This document shows positions 1-6,424 of a DNA stretch of 7,607 nucleotides, piece after piece. Position 1 is the first letter of the stretch; the number at the start of each line of letters is the position of its first letter. A model generated the notes under the pieces. The model ran no database searches. It worked only from the letters and a program-made list of their open reading frames with translations, and was not told where the DNA came from. Origin of the DNA: Dehalococcoidia bacterium (GTDB taxonomy: Bacteria > Chloroflexota > Dehalococcoidia > SHYD01 > SHYC01); contig JAENIT010000148.1 in NCBI GenBank assembly GCA_016844365.1, forward strand, positions 1 through 7,607. The letters run 5' to 3'. A program made the position numbers and the translations under genes.

Positions 1-822
1 GGCAGTCTCGCCAGTAAGGGAATAATAACCAGGCTGGGTATTCTAAGCGCAGGCTCCGCCATGAACGCCATCTTTCCTATACTGCTATTCTCTGTTGCCT
101 TCATGATGCCCGGCCCCGTTCCGGACGGGCCGGTGCGGATCGTCCAGGTTTTGCCGGGGTCTCCTTCAGAAACAGCAGGACTTAGACCCGATGATGTGGT
201 ACTAGCCATAAACGGGGTAACAATCGAGGATATAAAGGATGTAGGCCGTAACATTCAGGCTAGCATGAATACGGAATTGGAGATGCAATTATCTCGAGAT
301 GGGGAGCGATATACGACACGTATGGTCCCACGATCCAACCCGCCCCCCGGCGAGGGCGCCACTGGTATAGTCATCACTAATCTAGTGATAAAATCCTACC
401 CAGTGTGGGAAGCGGTGCCAAAGGGGTTCAGCACCAGCTTCGAGATGCTAGGGCAGATCAAGAGCGGTATGGTACGGCTCTTCACTGGCGAGGAGCGCGA
501 GGGCCTCCAACTAACGGGCCCCATCGGTATCGCCCAACTTACCGGCGAGGTGGCTCAACAGGGTGGCCTCCCCGGGTTGCTTGGGATCGCCGCCTTCTTG
601 AGCATCAACTTGGCAGTCCTTAACATGCTTCCCATTCCGGCCTTGGACGGGGGCCGATGTCTGTTTGTGCTAATAGAGGGATTGCGAGGGGGCAAGAGAG
701 TGCCGCCGGAGCGAGAGGGACTGGTCCATCTCGTTGGCTTCGCCTTTCTCATGGCGCTAATCCTCATCATCAGCGCCAACGACCTCCGAAGAATTTTGAG
801 TGGAGAGAGCTTGCTGCCATGA
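1..822 (+). CDS. rseP: RseP-type site-2 (M50) membrane zinc metalloprotease, 5'-truncated by window edge
   Basis: This is the C-terminal part of an intramembrane zinc protease of the RseP/RIP family, which cleaves membrane-anchored proteins such as anti-sigma factors within the lipid bilayer. The frame is open from base 1, and the residues before the ATG at 61 (RLGILSAGSAMN) match the family segment leading into the second membrane helix, so 61 is an internal Met and not the start. The HExxH zinc site lies upstream, outside the window. Visible features in order: a hydrophobic helix at about 61-110; a PDZ domain at about 130-330, including VLPGSPSETAGLRPDDVVLAINGV; the conserved LNMLPIPALDGGR motif near 620-655, whose Asp is the expected third zinc ligand; and a last membrane helix near 730-780. 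The C-terminus is complete. It overlaps ispG by ATGA (819-822), so translation is probably coupled. Base composition is lower in GC than in ispG (26 of 60 bases at 181-240). Family assignment is firm; substrate unknown. Confidence 0.93.
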   Translation, partial: GSLASKGIITRLGILSAGSAMNAIFPILLFSVAFMMPGPVPDGPVRIVQVLPGSPSETAGLRPDDVVLAINGVTIEDIKDVGRNIQASMNTELEMQLSRDGERYTTRMVPRSNPPPGEGATGIVITNLVIKSYPVWEAVPKGFSTSFEMLGQIKSGMVRLFTGEEREGLQLTGPIGIAQLTGEVAQQGGLPGLLGIAAFLSINLAVLNMLPIPALDGGRCLFVLIEGLRGGKRVPPEREGLVHLVGFAFLMALILIISANDLRRILSGESLLP

Positions 823-1778
823 TAGCTAATCGACGAATATCCAAACCAGTGCAAGTAGGCTCAGTGACCGTTGGAGGCGACGCTCCTGTAATTGTCCAGT
901 CTATGACCACCACAGACACCGCCGACGTGGAAGCGACCGTTGGCCAGATTCATCGGGTTGAAGACGCTGGCTGTGAGATTATCCGAGTTTCTTGCCTGAA
1001 CATGGAGCAGGCCAAAGCCATCTCCAAGATCAAACAGCACATCTCAATCCCACTGGTGGCCGACATCCATTTCGACCACCGCACAGCGTTAGCAGCCATC
1101 GATGGCGGGGCCGACATGGTCCGCCTCAACCCCGGCACCATTAAAGACCGACGCAAGATCGAGGAGGTGGTGCTGTCTTGTAAGGCCGCAGGCATACCTA
1201 TCCGCATCGGCGTGAACGAGGGCAGCCTCCCCCCCCTCAGCGGCGACGAGCAGATGCCCGAAGGAGCCACCCCCAAGCTCAGCGGCGAGTGGCTGGTGAA
1301 TCGAATGGTCCGAGCGGCCCTGGAGGAGATACAGATCCTGGAGGAGCTGGAGTTCTACAACATCAAGGTCTCCCTCAAGGCCTTCGACGTTTACGCCATG
1401 GTGGAGGCCAACCGGCGCATCGCTAATATGATCCCCTATCCTTTGCACCTCGGCGTCACCGAGGCCGGAACCCCATTCCCCGGCTCTATCCGCAGCGCTA
1501 TCGGCATCGGCGCTCTCCTCATGGAGGGCATCGGCGACACGATACGGGTCTCCCTCTCCGGCGATTCGGTGGAGGAGATAAAGACCTGTTGGGAGATCCT
1601 GCGCTCCACGAACGTGCGACAGCGGGGCCCCACCCTGGTGGCCTGCCCCTCCTGCGGCCGGGCCCAGATCGACCTCATCGGCCTCGCCCACCAGGTGGAG
1701 GAGCGGCTCAAGGAGCTGAACAAGCCGCTGAAGGTGGCAGTGATGGGATGTGTGGTAGCGAGTTCCTGGAGGCGCTAA
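819..1778 (+). CDS. ispG: 4-hydroxy-3-methylbut-2-enyl diphosphate synthase (IspG/GcpE), C-terminus lost through an apparent internal deletion
   Basis: IspG is a cytoplasmic [4Fe-4S] enzyme of the MEP isoprenoid pathway that converts methylerythritol cyclodiphosphate to HMBPP. The ATG at 819 overlaps the rseP stop, and the N-terminus (MIANRRISKPVQVGSVTVGG) is typical; the open frame extends upstream only inside rseP. The TIM-barrel part is normal (QSMTTTDTADVEAT, ADIHFDHRTAL, RIGVNEGSL, LHLGVTEAG). The cluster cysteines are C276 and C279 (CPSCGR) and C311 (MGCVV), with the same spacing as E. coli C270, C273, C305. The family then continues NGPGE, where Glu (E. coli E312) is the fourth ligand. 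Here it reads ASSWRR and stops, placing Arg at the Glu position (318). The protein is 319 residues; family members are usually about 350-370. The natural tail survives in another frame just downstream. As written it is unlikely to hold a normal cluster. It may be a pseudogene or an assembly or sequencing error in an essential gene. Confidence 0.93.
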   Translation: MIANRRISKPVQVGSVTVGGDAPVIVQSMTTTDTADVEATVGQIHRVEDAGCEIIRVSCLNMEQAKAISKIKQHISIPLVADIHFDHRTALAAIDGGADMVRLNPGTIKDRRKIEEVVLSCKAAGIPIRIGVNEGSLPPLSGDEQMPEGATPKLSGEWLVNRMVRAALEEIQILEELEFYNIKVSLKAFDVYAMVEANRRIANMIPYPLHLGVTEAGTPFPGSIRSAIGIGALLMEGIGDTIRVSLSGDSVEEIKTCWEILRSTNVRQRGPTLVACPSCGRAQIDLIGLAHQVEERLKELNKPLKVAVMGCVVASSWRR

Positions 1779-1819
1779 TGCAGGAGGTCGAGACCATGGA
1801 GGTGCCAGTTCGGGAGTAG
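1760..1819 (+). pseudogene. Out-of-frame remnant of the IspG C-terminal tail
   Basis: Read in the frame starting at 1760, this stretch encodes EFLEALMQEVETMEVPVRE followed by TAG at 1817-1819. It resembles the last helix of IspG proteins (an E-E-x-x-x-x-L-x-x-E-I/V-E pattern after the glycine-rich GIAGG region). It follows the truncated ispG frame directly, but in a different frame and without the roughly 33 residues that normally separate MGCVV from this helix. A loss of about 100 bp (1 modulo 3) would explain both the missing residues and the frame change. The last codons also hold the GGGAG ribosome binding site of the next gene. The match is from memory of the family, not from an alignment. 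Confidence 0.7.
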
Positions 1820-1821
1820 GT

Positions 1822-2127
1822 ATGGGGACAATGAAATACACAGTAGTCTTGTTGCCCGAAGAGGATGGGGGCTATTCTGTTATATGTCCTGCCCTTCCTG
1901 GTTGCATTAGTGAGGGGGATAGTCTTAAGGAGGCCCTGGAGAACGTAAAAGAGGCAGCCGAGTTCTGGCTAGAGGAGTGGCTTGAAGATGGCTATCCCAT
2001 ACCTGTCGAGACGCCCGAAGTAGTGGCCGAGGAGATTATCCTGTGTTTACAAGACTTCGCTGAGGATGGCCTGTCCCCGATATTGGAGACGTCTGTGATA
2101 GAGCTGCCAAGCCCTGTGGCGATGTAG
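1822..2127 (+). CDS. HicB-like small protein (antitoxin family), apparently without a HicA partner
   Basis: A 101-residue protein with the HicB fold signature in residues 4-50: MKYTVVLLPEEDGGYSV, then CPALPGCISEGDSLKEALEN and a helix EAAEFWLEEWLEDG. HicB proteins normally bind and neutralise the HicA mRNA interferase. The part after residue 60 is acidic and shows no recognisable ribbon-helix-helix or HTH DNA-binding domain. GGGAG at 1812-1816, five bases before the ATG, supports the start at 1822; a second ATG at 1831 (MKYTVV) is the alternative and fits the family start better. No HicA-like frame (small, basic, with the conserved catalytic His) lies on either side, so this is probably an orphan HicB-domain protein, a common type in Chloroflexota and Cyanobacteria. 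The gene starts two bases after the ispG remnant stop. Domain assignment is good; an antitoxin role is not shown. Confidence 0.8.
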   Translation: MGTMKYTVVLLPEEDGGYSVICPALPGCISEGDSLKEALENVKEAAEFWLEEWLEDGYPIPVETPEVVAEEIILCLQDFAEDGLSPILETSVIELPSPVAM

Positions 2128-2190
2128 TGGCTCGGTTCCCTTGTCCCCATACCCAACTGCTCATGGCCTTTATTGGTGAAGTATAGTGAT

Positions 2191-2194
2191 GGAG
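2191..2194 (+). promoter_or_regulatory. Ribosome binding site deciding the DUF5678-like start
   Basis: GGAG eight bases upstream of GTG 2203. No Shine-Dalgarno-like sequence precedes the alternative starts at 2173 and 2176 (the preceding bases are tcatggcctttat), so this site favours the shorter protein. Confidence 0.45.
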
Positions 2195-2202
2195 TTGCTA
2201 CG

Positions 2203-2406
2203 GTGACTTACAAAGACAAATCTACAAACTGGGACCTGCTGGTAGAGTACGCCGGGCAATGGATTGCCGTATTAAACAACGAGGTAGTAGCCTCTGCCCC
2301 AGCCCTAAAGCAGGTCATAGATGCGCTAGAGGAAAGGGGGTTATCAGGAGCTAGGCCTCGGGTCTTTATGGTGCCCCGAGAGGATGAGAGGCTGATCGTC
2401 TTATAA
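2203..2406 (+). CDS. DUF5678-like small protein
   Basis: A small protein of 67 residues if it starts at GTG 2203. It has the pattern I associate with DUF5678: NWDLLVEYAGQWIAVLNNEV, then VVASAPALKQVIDALEERG and a final strand ending VFMVPREDERLIVL. The function of this family is unknown. Start choice: GGAG at 2191-2194 lies eight bases before GTG 2203, whereas the longer starts TTG 2173 or GTG 2176 have no recognisable ribosome binding site; the longer form would be 77 residues. The stop TAA overlaps the ATG of the next gene by one base (TAATG at 2404-2408), so the two are probably translated together, which suggests a functional link with the protease. It lacks membrane segments and cysteines. 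The family name is from memory and moderately sure; that the frame is a real gene is well supported by the coupling. Confidence 0.72.
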   Translation: MTYKDKSTNWDLLVEYAGQWIAVLNNEVVASAPALKQVIDALEERGLSGARPRVFMVPREDERLIVL

Positions 2407-2789
2407 TGCGATTCCCCTACATCCTGCGCCATGGGCGACTTTACCCTATAATCCCCATAACTCTGATACGGAACGGACGAGCCATAGATACCTACGCCCT
2501 GCTAGACTCCGGAGCTAGCGTATCCCTGTTCCAGAGCGAGATGGCTGAGGCTCTGGGGCTTGAGTTGGAGGAGGGAGAAACAGTTGAACTAGGAGGTGTA
2601 GGAGGCTCCATTCCCGGTTTTCAGCATGTGTTTACAGTGAGCGTGGGCACAGTTGTTATTGATTGCCATATAGTGTTCTCTAGACGCTACACCGGCAGTT
2701 TTAACATAATAGGGCGGCAGGACTTCTTTCGTCGCTTTCTCATTACCTTTGACGAAGTCAATGAAGAAGTTATCTTGGAGGAGGCTTAG
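2406..2789 (+). CDS. Retropepsin-like (clan AA) aspartic protease
   Basis: A 127-residue single-domain aspartic protease of the retropepsin type. The catalytic motif is ALLDSGASVSLF with Asp34; the flap-like glycine segment is ELGGVGGSIPGF at about 61-72; and the closing hydrophobic-Gly motif is FNIIGRQDFF at 99-108, matching the retropepsin I-I/L-G-R element. One catalytic Asp per chain means the active form should be a homodimer. It has no signal peptide or membrane segment, so it is probably cytoplasmic. The ATG lies in TAATG, overlapping the stop of the DUF5678-like gene by one base; the nearest purine-rich stretch (GAGAGG, 2386-2391) is too far for a strong site, so coupling to the upstream gene is likely. 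The substrate is unknown; the upstream small protein or another neighbour is only a guess. It is not flanked by gag, reverse transcriptase or integrase genes, so it is not part of a retroelement. Confidence 0.85.
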   Translation: MRFPYILRHGRLYPIIPITLIRNGRAIDTYALLDSGASVSLFQSEMAEALGLELEEGETVELGGVGGSIPGFQHVFTVSVGTVVIDCHIVFSRRYTGSFNIIGRQDFFRRFLITFDEVNEEVILEEA

Positions 2790-2797
2790 GAACGGCG

Positions 2798-3613
2798 GTG
2801 ACCCAAGACACAGAACCCACCCAAGAGGATAGGCCTCTAACCCGTGATGACGTGCTACGACTGATTAAGGAGCACGGGAGGACAGCGCGAGATCTAGACC
2901 TCTCTGACAAAACATTCGAGGAGAATATCGATCTGTCACTACAAGACCTTAGTGGTATCATTCTGGATCGGGCACAACTCGTGAAAGCTAATTTGGGCGG
3001 GGCGATTCTCAGAGGAGCTAGTCTAAATGATGCCAATCTGAAGGCAGCTGTCGTAAAACACAGCGAACTGCAAGGCGCTAACTTACGCCAAGCGAATCTT
3101 GCAGAGGCGGACTTACGTAGCGCTCAATTACAGAGAGCTACACTTGCCGGAGCCACCCTCAGTAAGGCTGATTTGTGGGAAACCGACCTCAGTGACGCGC
3201 TATTAATGGAAGCCAATCTCGACGAAGCTAACTTGTTCGGTGCCGAACTAAAAGGAGCCAACATTGGACGCGCAAACCTCCGTGGGGCCGATCTGTGGTT
3301 CTCTAAGTGGCACGATGCTCAGAATATTGAATATGTCGACTGGGGTGATTACATTATAGGTGAAGAGCTAAGCAAGGGGTACTTTGTCGCAGGAGCAATC
3401 TACCGCGACCTTAAGCAATGGCACACTCAGCAGGGTATATATGACCGGGCAGGCGAATTCTACTATCGGGAGATGGAGTGCAGGCGCAAGCAGGTTAACC
3501 GTGAACTTAAACAAGCCAAACGGTTTTCGTTAGGATGGTGGCGGTCTCTTAAGATTGCGGGTTGTTCTTGGGCTAACCCTCGCGTATTTTGTGTTAGGGG
3601 CTCTGGCCTGTAG
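2798..3613 (+). CDS. Pentapeptide-repeat protein, N-terminal part of a frameshifted pentapeptide-channel gene
   Basis: Residues 33-167 form a long run of A(N/D)LxX pentapeptide repeats (for example LQGANLRQANLAEADLRSAQ), which fold as a right-handed four-sided beta helix. An acidic N-terminal helix precedes it. A helical linker follows at about 195-240 (YRDLKQWHTQQGIYDRAGEF, YYREMECRRK), a segment I associate with pentapeptide proteins that end in an ion-channel pore. The start is GTG 2798, with AGGA at 2788-2791 six bases before it. After about residue 250 (WWRSLK) the frame becomes implausible (IAGCSWANPRVFCVRGSGL) and ends, while the next frame encodes two membrane helices and a pore loop. 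The expected product was therefore a longer membrane protein of about 340 residues. The lesion is either a base insertion or a deletion of 2 modulo 3 near 3545-3557. Possible role: a repeat-scaffold domain controlling a channel. The pentapeptide call is certain; the fusion is inferred. Confidence 0.88.
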   Translation: MTQDTEPTQEDRPLTRDDVLRLIKEHGRTARDLDLSDKTFEENIDLSLQDLSGIILDRAQLVKANLGGAILRGASLNDANLKAAVVKHSELQGANLRQANLAEADLRSAQLQRATLAGATLSKADLWETDLSDALLMEANLDEANLFGAELKGANIGRANLRGADLWFSKWHDAQNIEYVDWGDYIIGEELSKGYFVAGAIYRDLKQWHTQQGIYDRAGEFYYREMECRRKQVNRELKQAKRFSLGWWRSLKIAGCSWANPRVFCVRGSGL

Positions 3614-3812
3614 CGGATTTACGGAGTGCTTCCTCGGCTCTCTTTACTACAGTGCTGTCTCTTTCTCGGCGGTGGGATATGGAGGTTGGTGGCGCAGTGA
3701 TGTATTAGCCATTCAAGGCTGGGCACAGGGCGTCGGCGCCTTCGAGTCCTTTATAGGCATACTTACCACAGCATTCTTTATAACCACCTTTGCGAGAAAG
3801 ATGTCCAGGTAA
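3555..3812 (+). CDS. Potassium-channel-like pore domain, C-terminal part of the frameshifted pentapeptide gene
   Basis: This frame encodes a first membrane helix (VVLGLTLAYFVLGALAC), a pore helix and selectivity-filter-like loop (LYYSAVSFSAVGYGG), and a second membrane helix (GAFESFIGILTTAFFITTFA) ending in ARKMSR. This is the two-helix layout of the Ion_trans_2 potassium channel family, with AVGYG in place of the usual TVGYG/TLGYG and Gly rather than Asp after it. The frame is open back to a TAG at 3531-3533, and TTG 3555 is the first possible start codon; no good ribosome binding site precedes it, so independent translation is doubtful. It overlaps the pentapeptide frame by 59 bases and most likely encodes the original C-terminus of that protein. 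Alone it could make a minimal two-helix channel subunit, but I regard it as a displaced fragment. Confidence 0.72.
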   Translation: MRVVLGLTLAYFVLGALACSGFTECFLGSLYYSAVSFSAVGYGGWWRSDVLAIQGWAQGVGAFESFIGILTTAFFITTFARKMSR

Positions 3813-3827
3813 ACATAAGGAGCTATC

Positions 3828-4712
3828 ATGCAAATCGTATCCCTTTCCACCATGTGGGGAGTGGGCCGCTTCGAAACCTTTCGAGAGTTCGCGGAGGCGG
3901 CACGGAAGATGGGGTTCGCCTATACGGAGCTGAATCACCAGTTCCCGGCCGCTTGGACATCGGAGCTGGGAAGCGTCGACGGCATCACCGTCTCCTCAGT
4001 CCATGACCCCTGCCCCTTCGCCACTCTTCCCGATGGCAAACCCGCCGGAGACTTATCTCTCTGCTCCCTGGACGAGTCCGAGCGCCAGGAGGCCATCCGC
4101 TTCGCCAAAGGGAGCATCAACTTCGCCCAACGGGTGGGCGGCCAGGCCACGGTCCTGCACATGGGGGACGTGGGCAGCTACTACGAGCACGAGCGCTATC
4201 TGCGCCGCCTCTACGCCGAGGGCAAGGCCGACAGCCAGGAGTTCATCGGCGGCAAGGAGTGGCTCATGAAGGAGCGAGTCGCCCGGCAGGAGGCCCATCT
4301 TGAGGTCTACGCCGGCGAGCGCAGTATAAAGCTAGGGCTGGAGAACCGCTGCTATTACTACGAGCTGCCCGGCATCGATGAGATGGGCGTGCTCCTCAAG
4401 GAGTCCGACCCCCAGGTGGTGGGCTACTGGCACGACACCGGCCACGCCGATATCCTGGAGCGGCTGGGCTATGTGCCCCATCAGGAGTGGCTCAAGCGAT
4501 ATCGAGACCGACTCATCGGCAGCCACATCAACGATGTCCACGTCATCACCGACCATCGCGCTCCCGGGGCAGGAGAGGTGGCATGGGACATGGTCGCCAG
4601 TGGATTCCCGCAGGACGGTTTTCGCATCCTGGAGATCGACCGTAGCCAGGACTTCGACACTATGGTGCGAGGGATCGCCCTCTTGCGAGAGAAGGGGGTC
4701 ATCTCAGCCTAG
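3828..4712 (+). CDS. Sugar phosphate isomerase/epimerase-like TIM-barrel protein
   Basis: A 294-residue protein of the xylose isomerase-like TIM barrel (AP_endonuc_2) superfamily, whose members use a divalent metal to isomerise or epimerise sugars, or act on related substrates. Likely metal-site residues are in the expected order: E172 (LGLENRCYYYEL), H202-D203 and H206 (GYWHDTGHAD), H233 (IGSHINDVH) and E269 (FRILEIDRS). An additional conserved-looking strand is VLHMGDVG at 109-116. AAGGAG at 3817-3822, five bases before the ATG, gives a strong start. It ends two bases before proS, so the two are probably co-transcribed, although no functional link is evident. Base composition is GC-rich like proS and unlike the accessory genes upstream. 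The exact substrate cannot be told from sequence. Confidence 0.85.
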   Translation: MQIVSLSTMWGVGRFETFREFAEAARKMGFAYTELNHQFPAAWTSELGSVDGITVSSVHDPCPFATLPDGKPAGDLSLCSLDESERQEAIRFAKGSINFAQRVGGQATVLHMGDVGSYYEHERYLRRLYAEGKADSQEFIGGKEWLMKERVARQEAHLEVYAGERSIKLGLENRCYYYELPGIDEMGVLLKESDPQVVGYWHDTGHADILERLGYVPHQEWLKRYRDRLIGSHINDVHVITDHRAPGAGEVAWDMVASGFPQDGFRILEIDRSQDFDTMVRGIALLREKGVISA

Positions 4713-4714
4713 CC

Positions 4715-6424
4715 ATGCTGCTCTCCAAACTTTTAGGCAAAACATTACGGCAGCCGCCCGCCGACGCCGATACCGTCAGCCACCAGCTTCTCCTCAGGGC
4801 CGGGATGATTAGCCAGTTGGCCGCGGGCGTTTACAGCCTCCTCCCCCTCGGTTGGCGGGTGACCCGCAAGATCGAGGCCATTATCCGAGAGGAGATGGAC
4901 GCGGCGGGGAGCCAAGAGTTGCTCATGCCGGCCCTTCAGCCCCTGGAGCTGTGGGAGCAGACGGGGCGGGCCGAGGCCATGGGGCAGACTCTGTTCCACC
5001 TTAAGGATCGCCGCGACCGGGAGTTCGTTATCGCCCCCACCCATGAGGAAGTCATAACCCTCCTTGTATCCCAGAACGTGCGCAGCTACCGAGACCTGCC
5101 CCAGATCCTTTATCAGATCCAGACCAAGTTCCGAGACGAACCTCGACCCCGTGGCGGCCTGGTGAGAGTGCGGGAGTTCACGATGAAGGACGCCTACAGC
5201 TTCGATATCGACGATGCGGGCCTGGACGAGAGCTACCACAAGATGATGCAGGCCTACAAGAACATCTACGCCCGCTGCGGTGTACCGGCACTGATGGTGG
5301 AGGCCGACAGCGGGGCCATCGGAGGCAAAGACTCCCATGAGTTCATGCTCGTGGCGGATAGCGGCGAGGATCAGATAATAAGATGCTCCTCCTGCGACTA
5401 CGCCGCCAACGCCGAAAAGGCCGCCTTCGTCAAAGTCCCGTTACCGATGGAAGAGCCTATTCCTCTGGAGGAGGTGGCAACACCCGGGGTCAAGACCATC
5501 CGGGACCTGGCCGCCTTCCTGAACATCCCGGAGGCCAAGACCCTGAAGGCTGTCTTCTACTGGGCTGACGGCCAAGTGGTCTTCGTCAACATCCGGGGCA
5601 ACCTAGAGGTGAACGAGGTCAAACTGAAAAACACCCTGGGCGCTAAGGAGCTACGACTGGCTTCGCCGGCGGAGGTGGAGTCAGCAGGGCTGGTGGCCGG
5701 CTACGCCTCCCCCGTGGGCCTGAAGGGGGTAAAGGTGGTGGCCGATGAGTCGGTGCGTATGGGGAGCAACTTCGTGGTGGGAGCGAATAAGCCCGACACC
5801 CACCTGCGCAACGCCAACTACCCTAGGGACTTCCAGGCCGACATCATCACCGACATCGCTCTGGCCCAGGATGGCTACCAATGCGCCCGATGTCAGGAGA
5901 AACTGACCACCGCTCGTGGGATCGAGATCGGGCACATCTTCAAGCTGGGAACGGTCTACAGCGAGAAGCTGGGGGCCCGCTATCTGGACCAGCAGGGCGA
6001 CTCCCATCCTATCATTATGGGGTGCTACGGCATCGGGGTGGGCAGGCTCGTGGCCACGGCTGTGGAACACAACCACGACGAAAAGGGAATCACTTGGCCC
6101 TCGTCCATAGCCCCCTTCCAGGTGCAGCTTGTCGCCCTTAACGTCCACGAACCGCAGGTGGCGGAAACTGCGGAACGCGTCTACAAAGAGCTTCAGACAT
6201 TGGGGATCGATGTATTATATGACGACCGGGATGAGTCGCCGGGGGTGAAGTTCAATGATGCCGACCTCATCGGGTGTCCCCTGCGCCTCACCATAAGCCC
6301 CCGCACCTTGGGGCAAAGCTCTGTGGAGATAAAGCGCCGGACAGAGAGGGAGAGTCGCCTCGTTCCCCTCGACGATCTATACAGTGAACTCAGGGAACTC
6401 CTAAATCCGGCCCCATCCCCATAA
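4715..6424 (+). CDS. proS: Prolyl-tRNA synthetase, bacterial type with editing insertion
   Basis: Charges tRNA-Pro with proline in the cytoplasm. At 569 residues it has the normal length of the bacterial-type enzyme. Class II catalytic motifs: the N-terminal region with LLRAGMISQLAAGVYSLLPL (26-45) and the APTHEE strand (107-112); motif 2, FRDEPRPRGGLVRVREFTMK (139-158); motif 3, MGCYGIGVGRLVATAVEH (435-452). Residues about 235-385 are the YbaK-like insertion that hydrolyses mischarged Ala-tRNA-Pro; K278 in KTLKAVFYW probably corresponds to the conserved editing lysine. The C-terminal anticodon-binding domain covers about 465-569 (DVLYDDRDESPGVKFNDADL). Two CxxC pairs, C224/C227 and C390/C393, flank the editing domain and could bind zinc. 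The ATG lies two bases after the preceding stop without a clear ribosome binding site, so translation may be coupled. The gene is intact. Confidence 0.98.
   Translation: MLLSKLLGKTLRQPPADADTVSHQLLLRAGMISQLAAGVYSLLPLGWRVTRKIEAIIREEMDAAGSQELLMPALQPLELWEQTGRAEAMGQTLFHLKDRRDREFVIAPTHEEVITLLVSQNVRSYRDLPQILYQIQTKFRDEPRPRGGLVRVREFTMKDAYSFDIDDAGLDESYHKMMQAYKNIYARCGVPALMVEADSGAIGGKDSHEFMLVADSGEDQIIRCSSCDYAANAEKAAFVKVPLPMEEPIPLEEVATPGVKTIRDLAAFLNIPEAKTLKAVFYWADGQVVFVNIRGNLEVNEVKLKNTLGAKELRLASPAEVESAGLVAGYASPVGLKGVKVVADESVRMGSNFVVGANKPDTHLRNANYPRDFQADIITDIALAQDGYQCARCQEKLTTARGIEIGHIFKLGTVYSEKLGARYLDQQGDSHPIIMGCYGIGVGRLVATAVEHNHDEKGITWPSSIAPFQVQLVALNVHEPQVAETAERVYKELQTLGIDVLYDDRDESPGVKFNDADLIGCPLRLTISPRTLGQSSVEIKRRTERESRLVPLDDLYSELRELLNPAPSP

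Noticed and set aside
1089..1841. A 250-residue open frame on the minus strand across ispG
   Set aside because: It is antisense to clear IspG coding sequence, has no recognisable domain, and its composition is what a GC-rich gene gives on the opposite strand.
2128..2202. Search for a HicA toxin or a promoter after the HicB-like gene
   Set aside because: The gap holds only a 7-codon frame (ATG 2163 to TAG 2184) and no acceptable -35/-10 pair.
2406..2789. The retropepsin-like gene as evidence of a retroelement
   Set aside because: No reverse transcriptase, integrase, RNase H or terminal repeats are present; such single-domain proteases occur as ordinary bacterial genes.
2890..3300. The repetitive GCTAA(C/T)-like pattern as a DNA repeat array
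   Set aside because: The periodicity is about 15 bases and comes from protein-level pentapeptide repeats with degenerate codons, not from a CRISPR or satellite.
4745..5338. A 197-residue minus-strand open frame across proS, and a similar one at 5681-6148
   Set aside because: Both lie fully inside the intact proS gene and show no family features or upstream signals.
5384..5895. Two CxxC pairs in ProRS (C224/C227, C390/C393) as a new metal domain
   Set aside because: I recall similar cysteine pairs beside the editing domain in other bacterial ProRS proteins, so this is probably a known variant.
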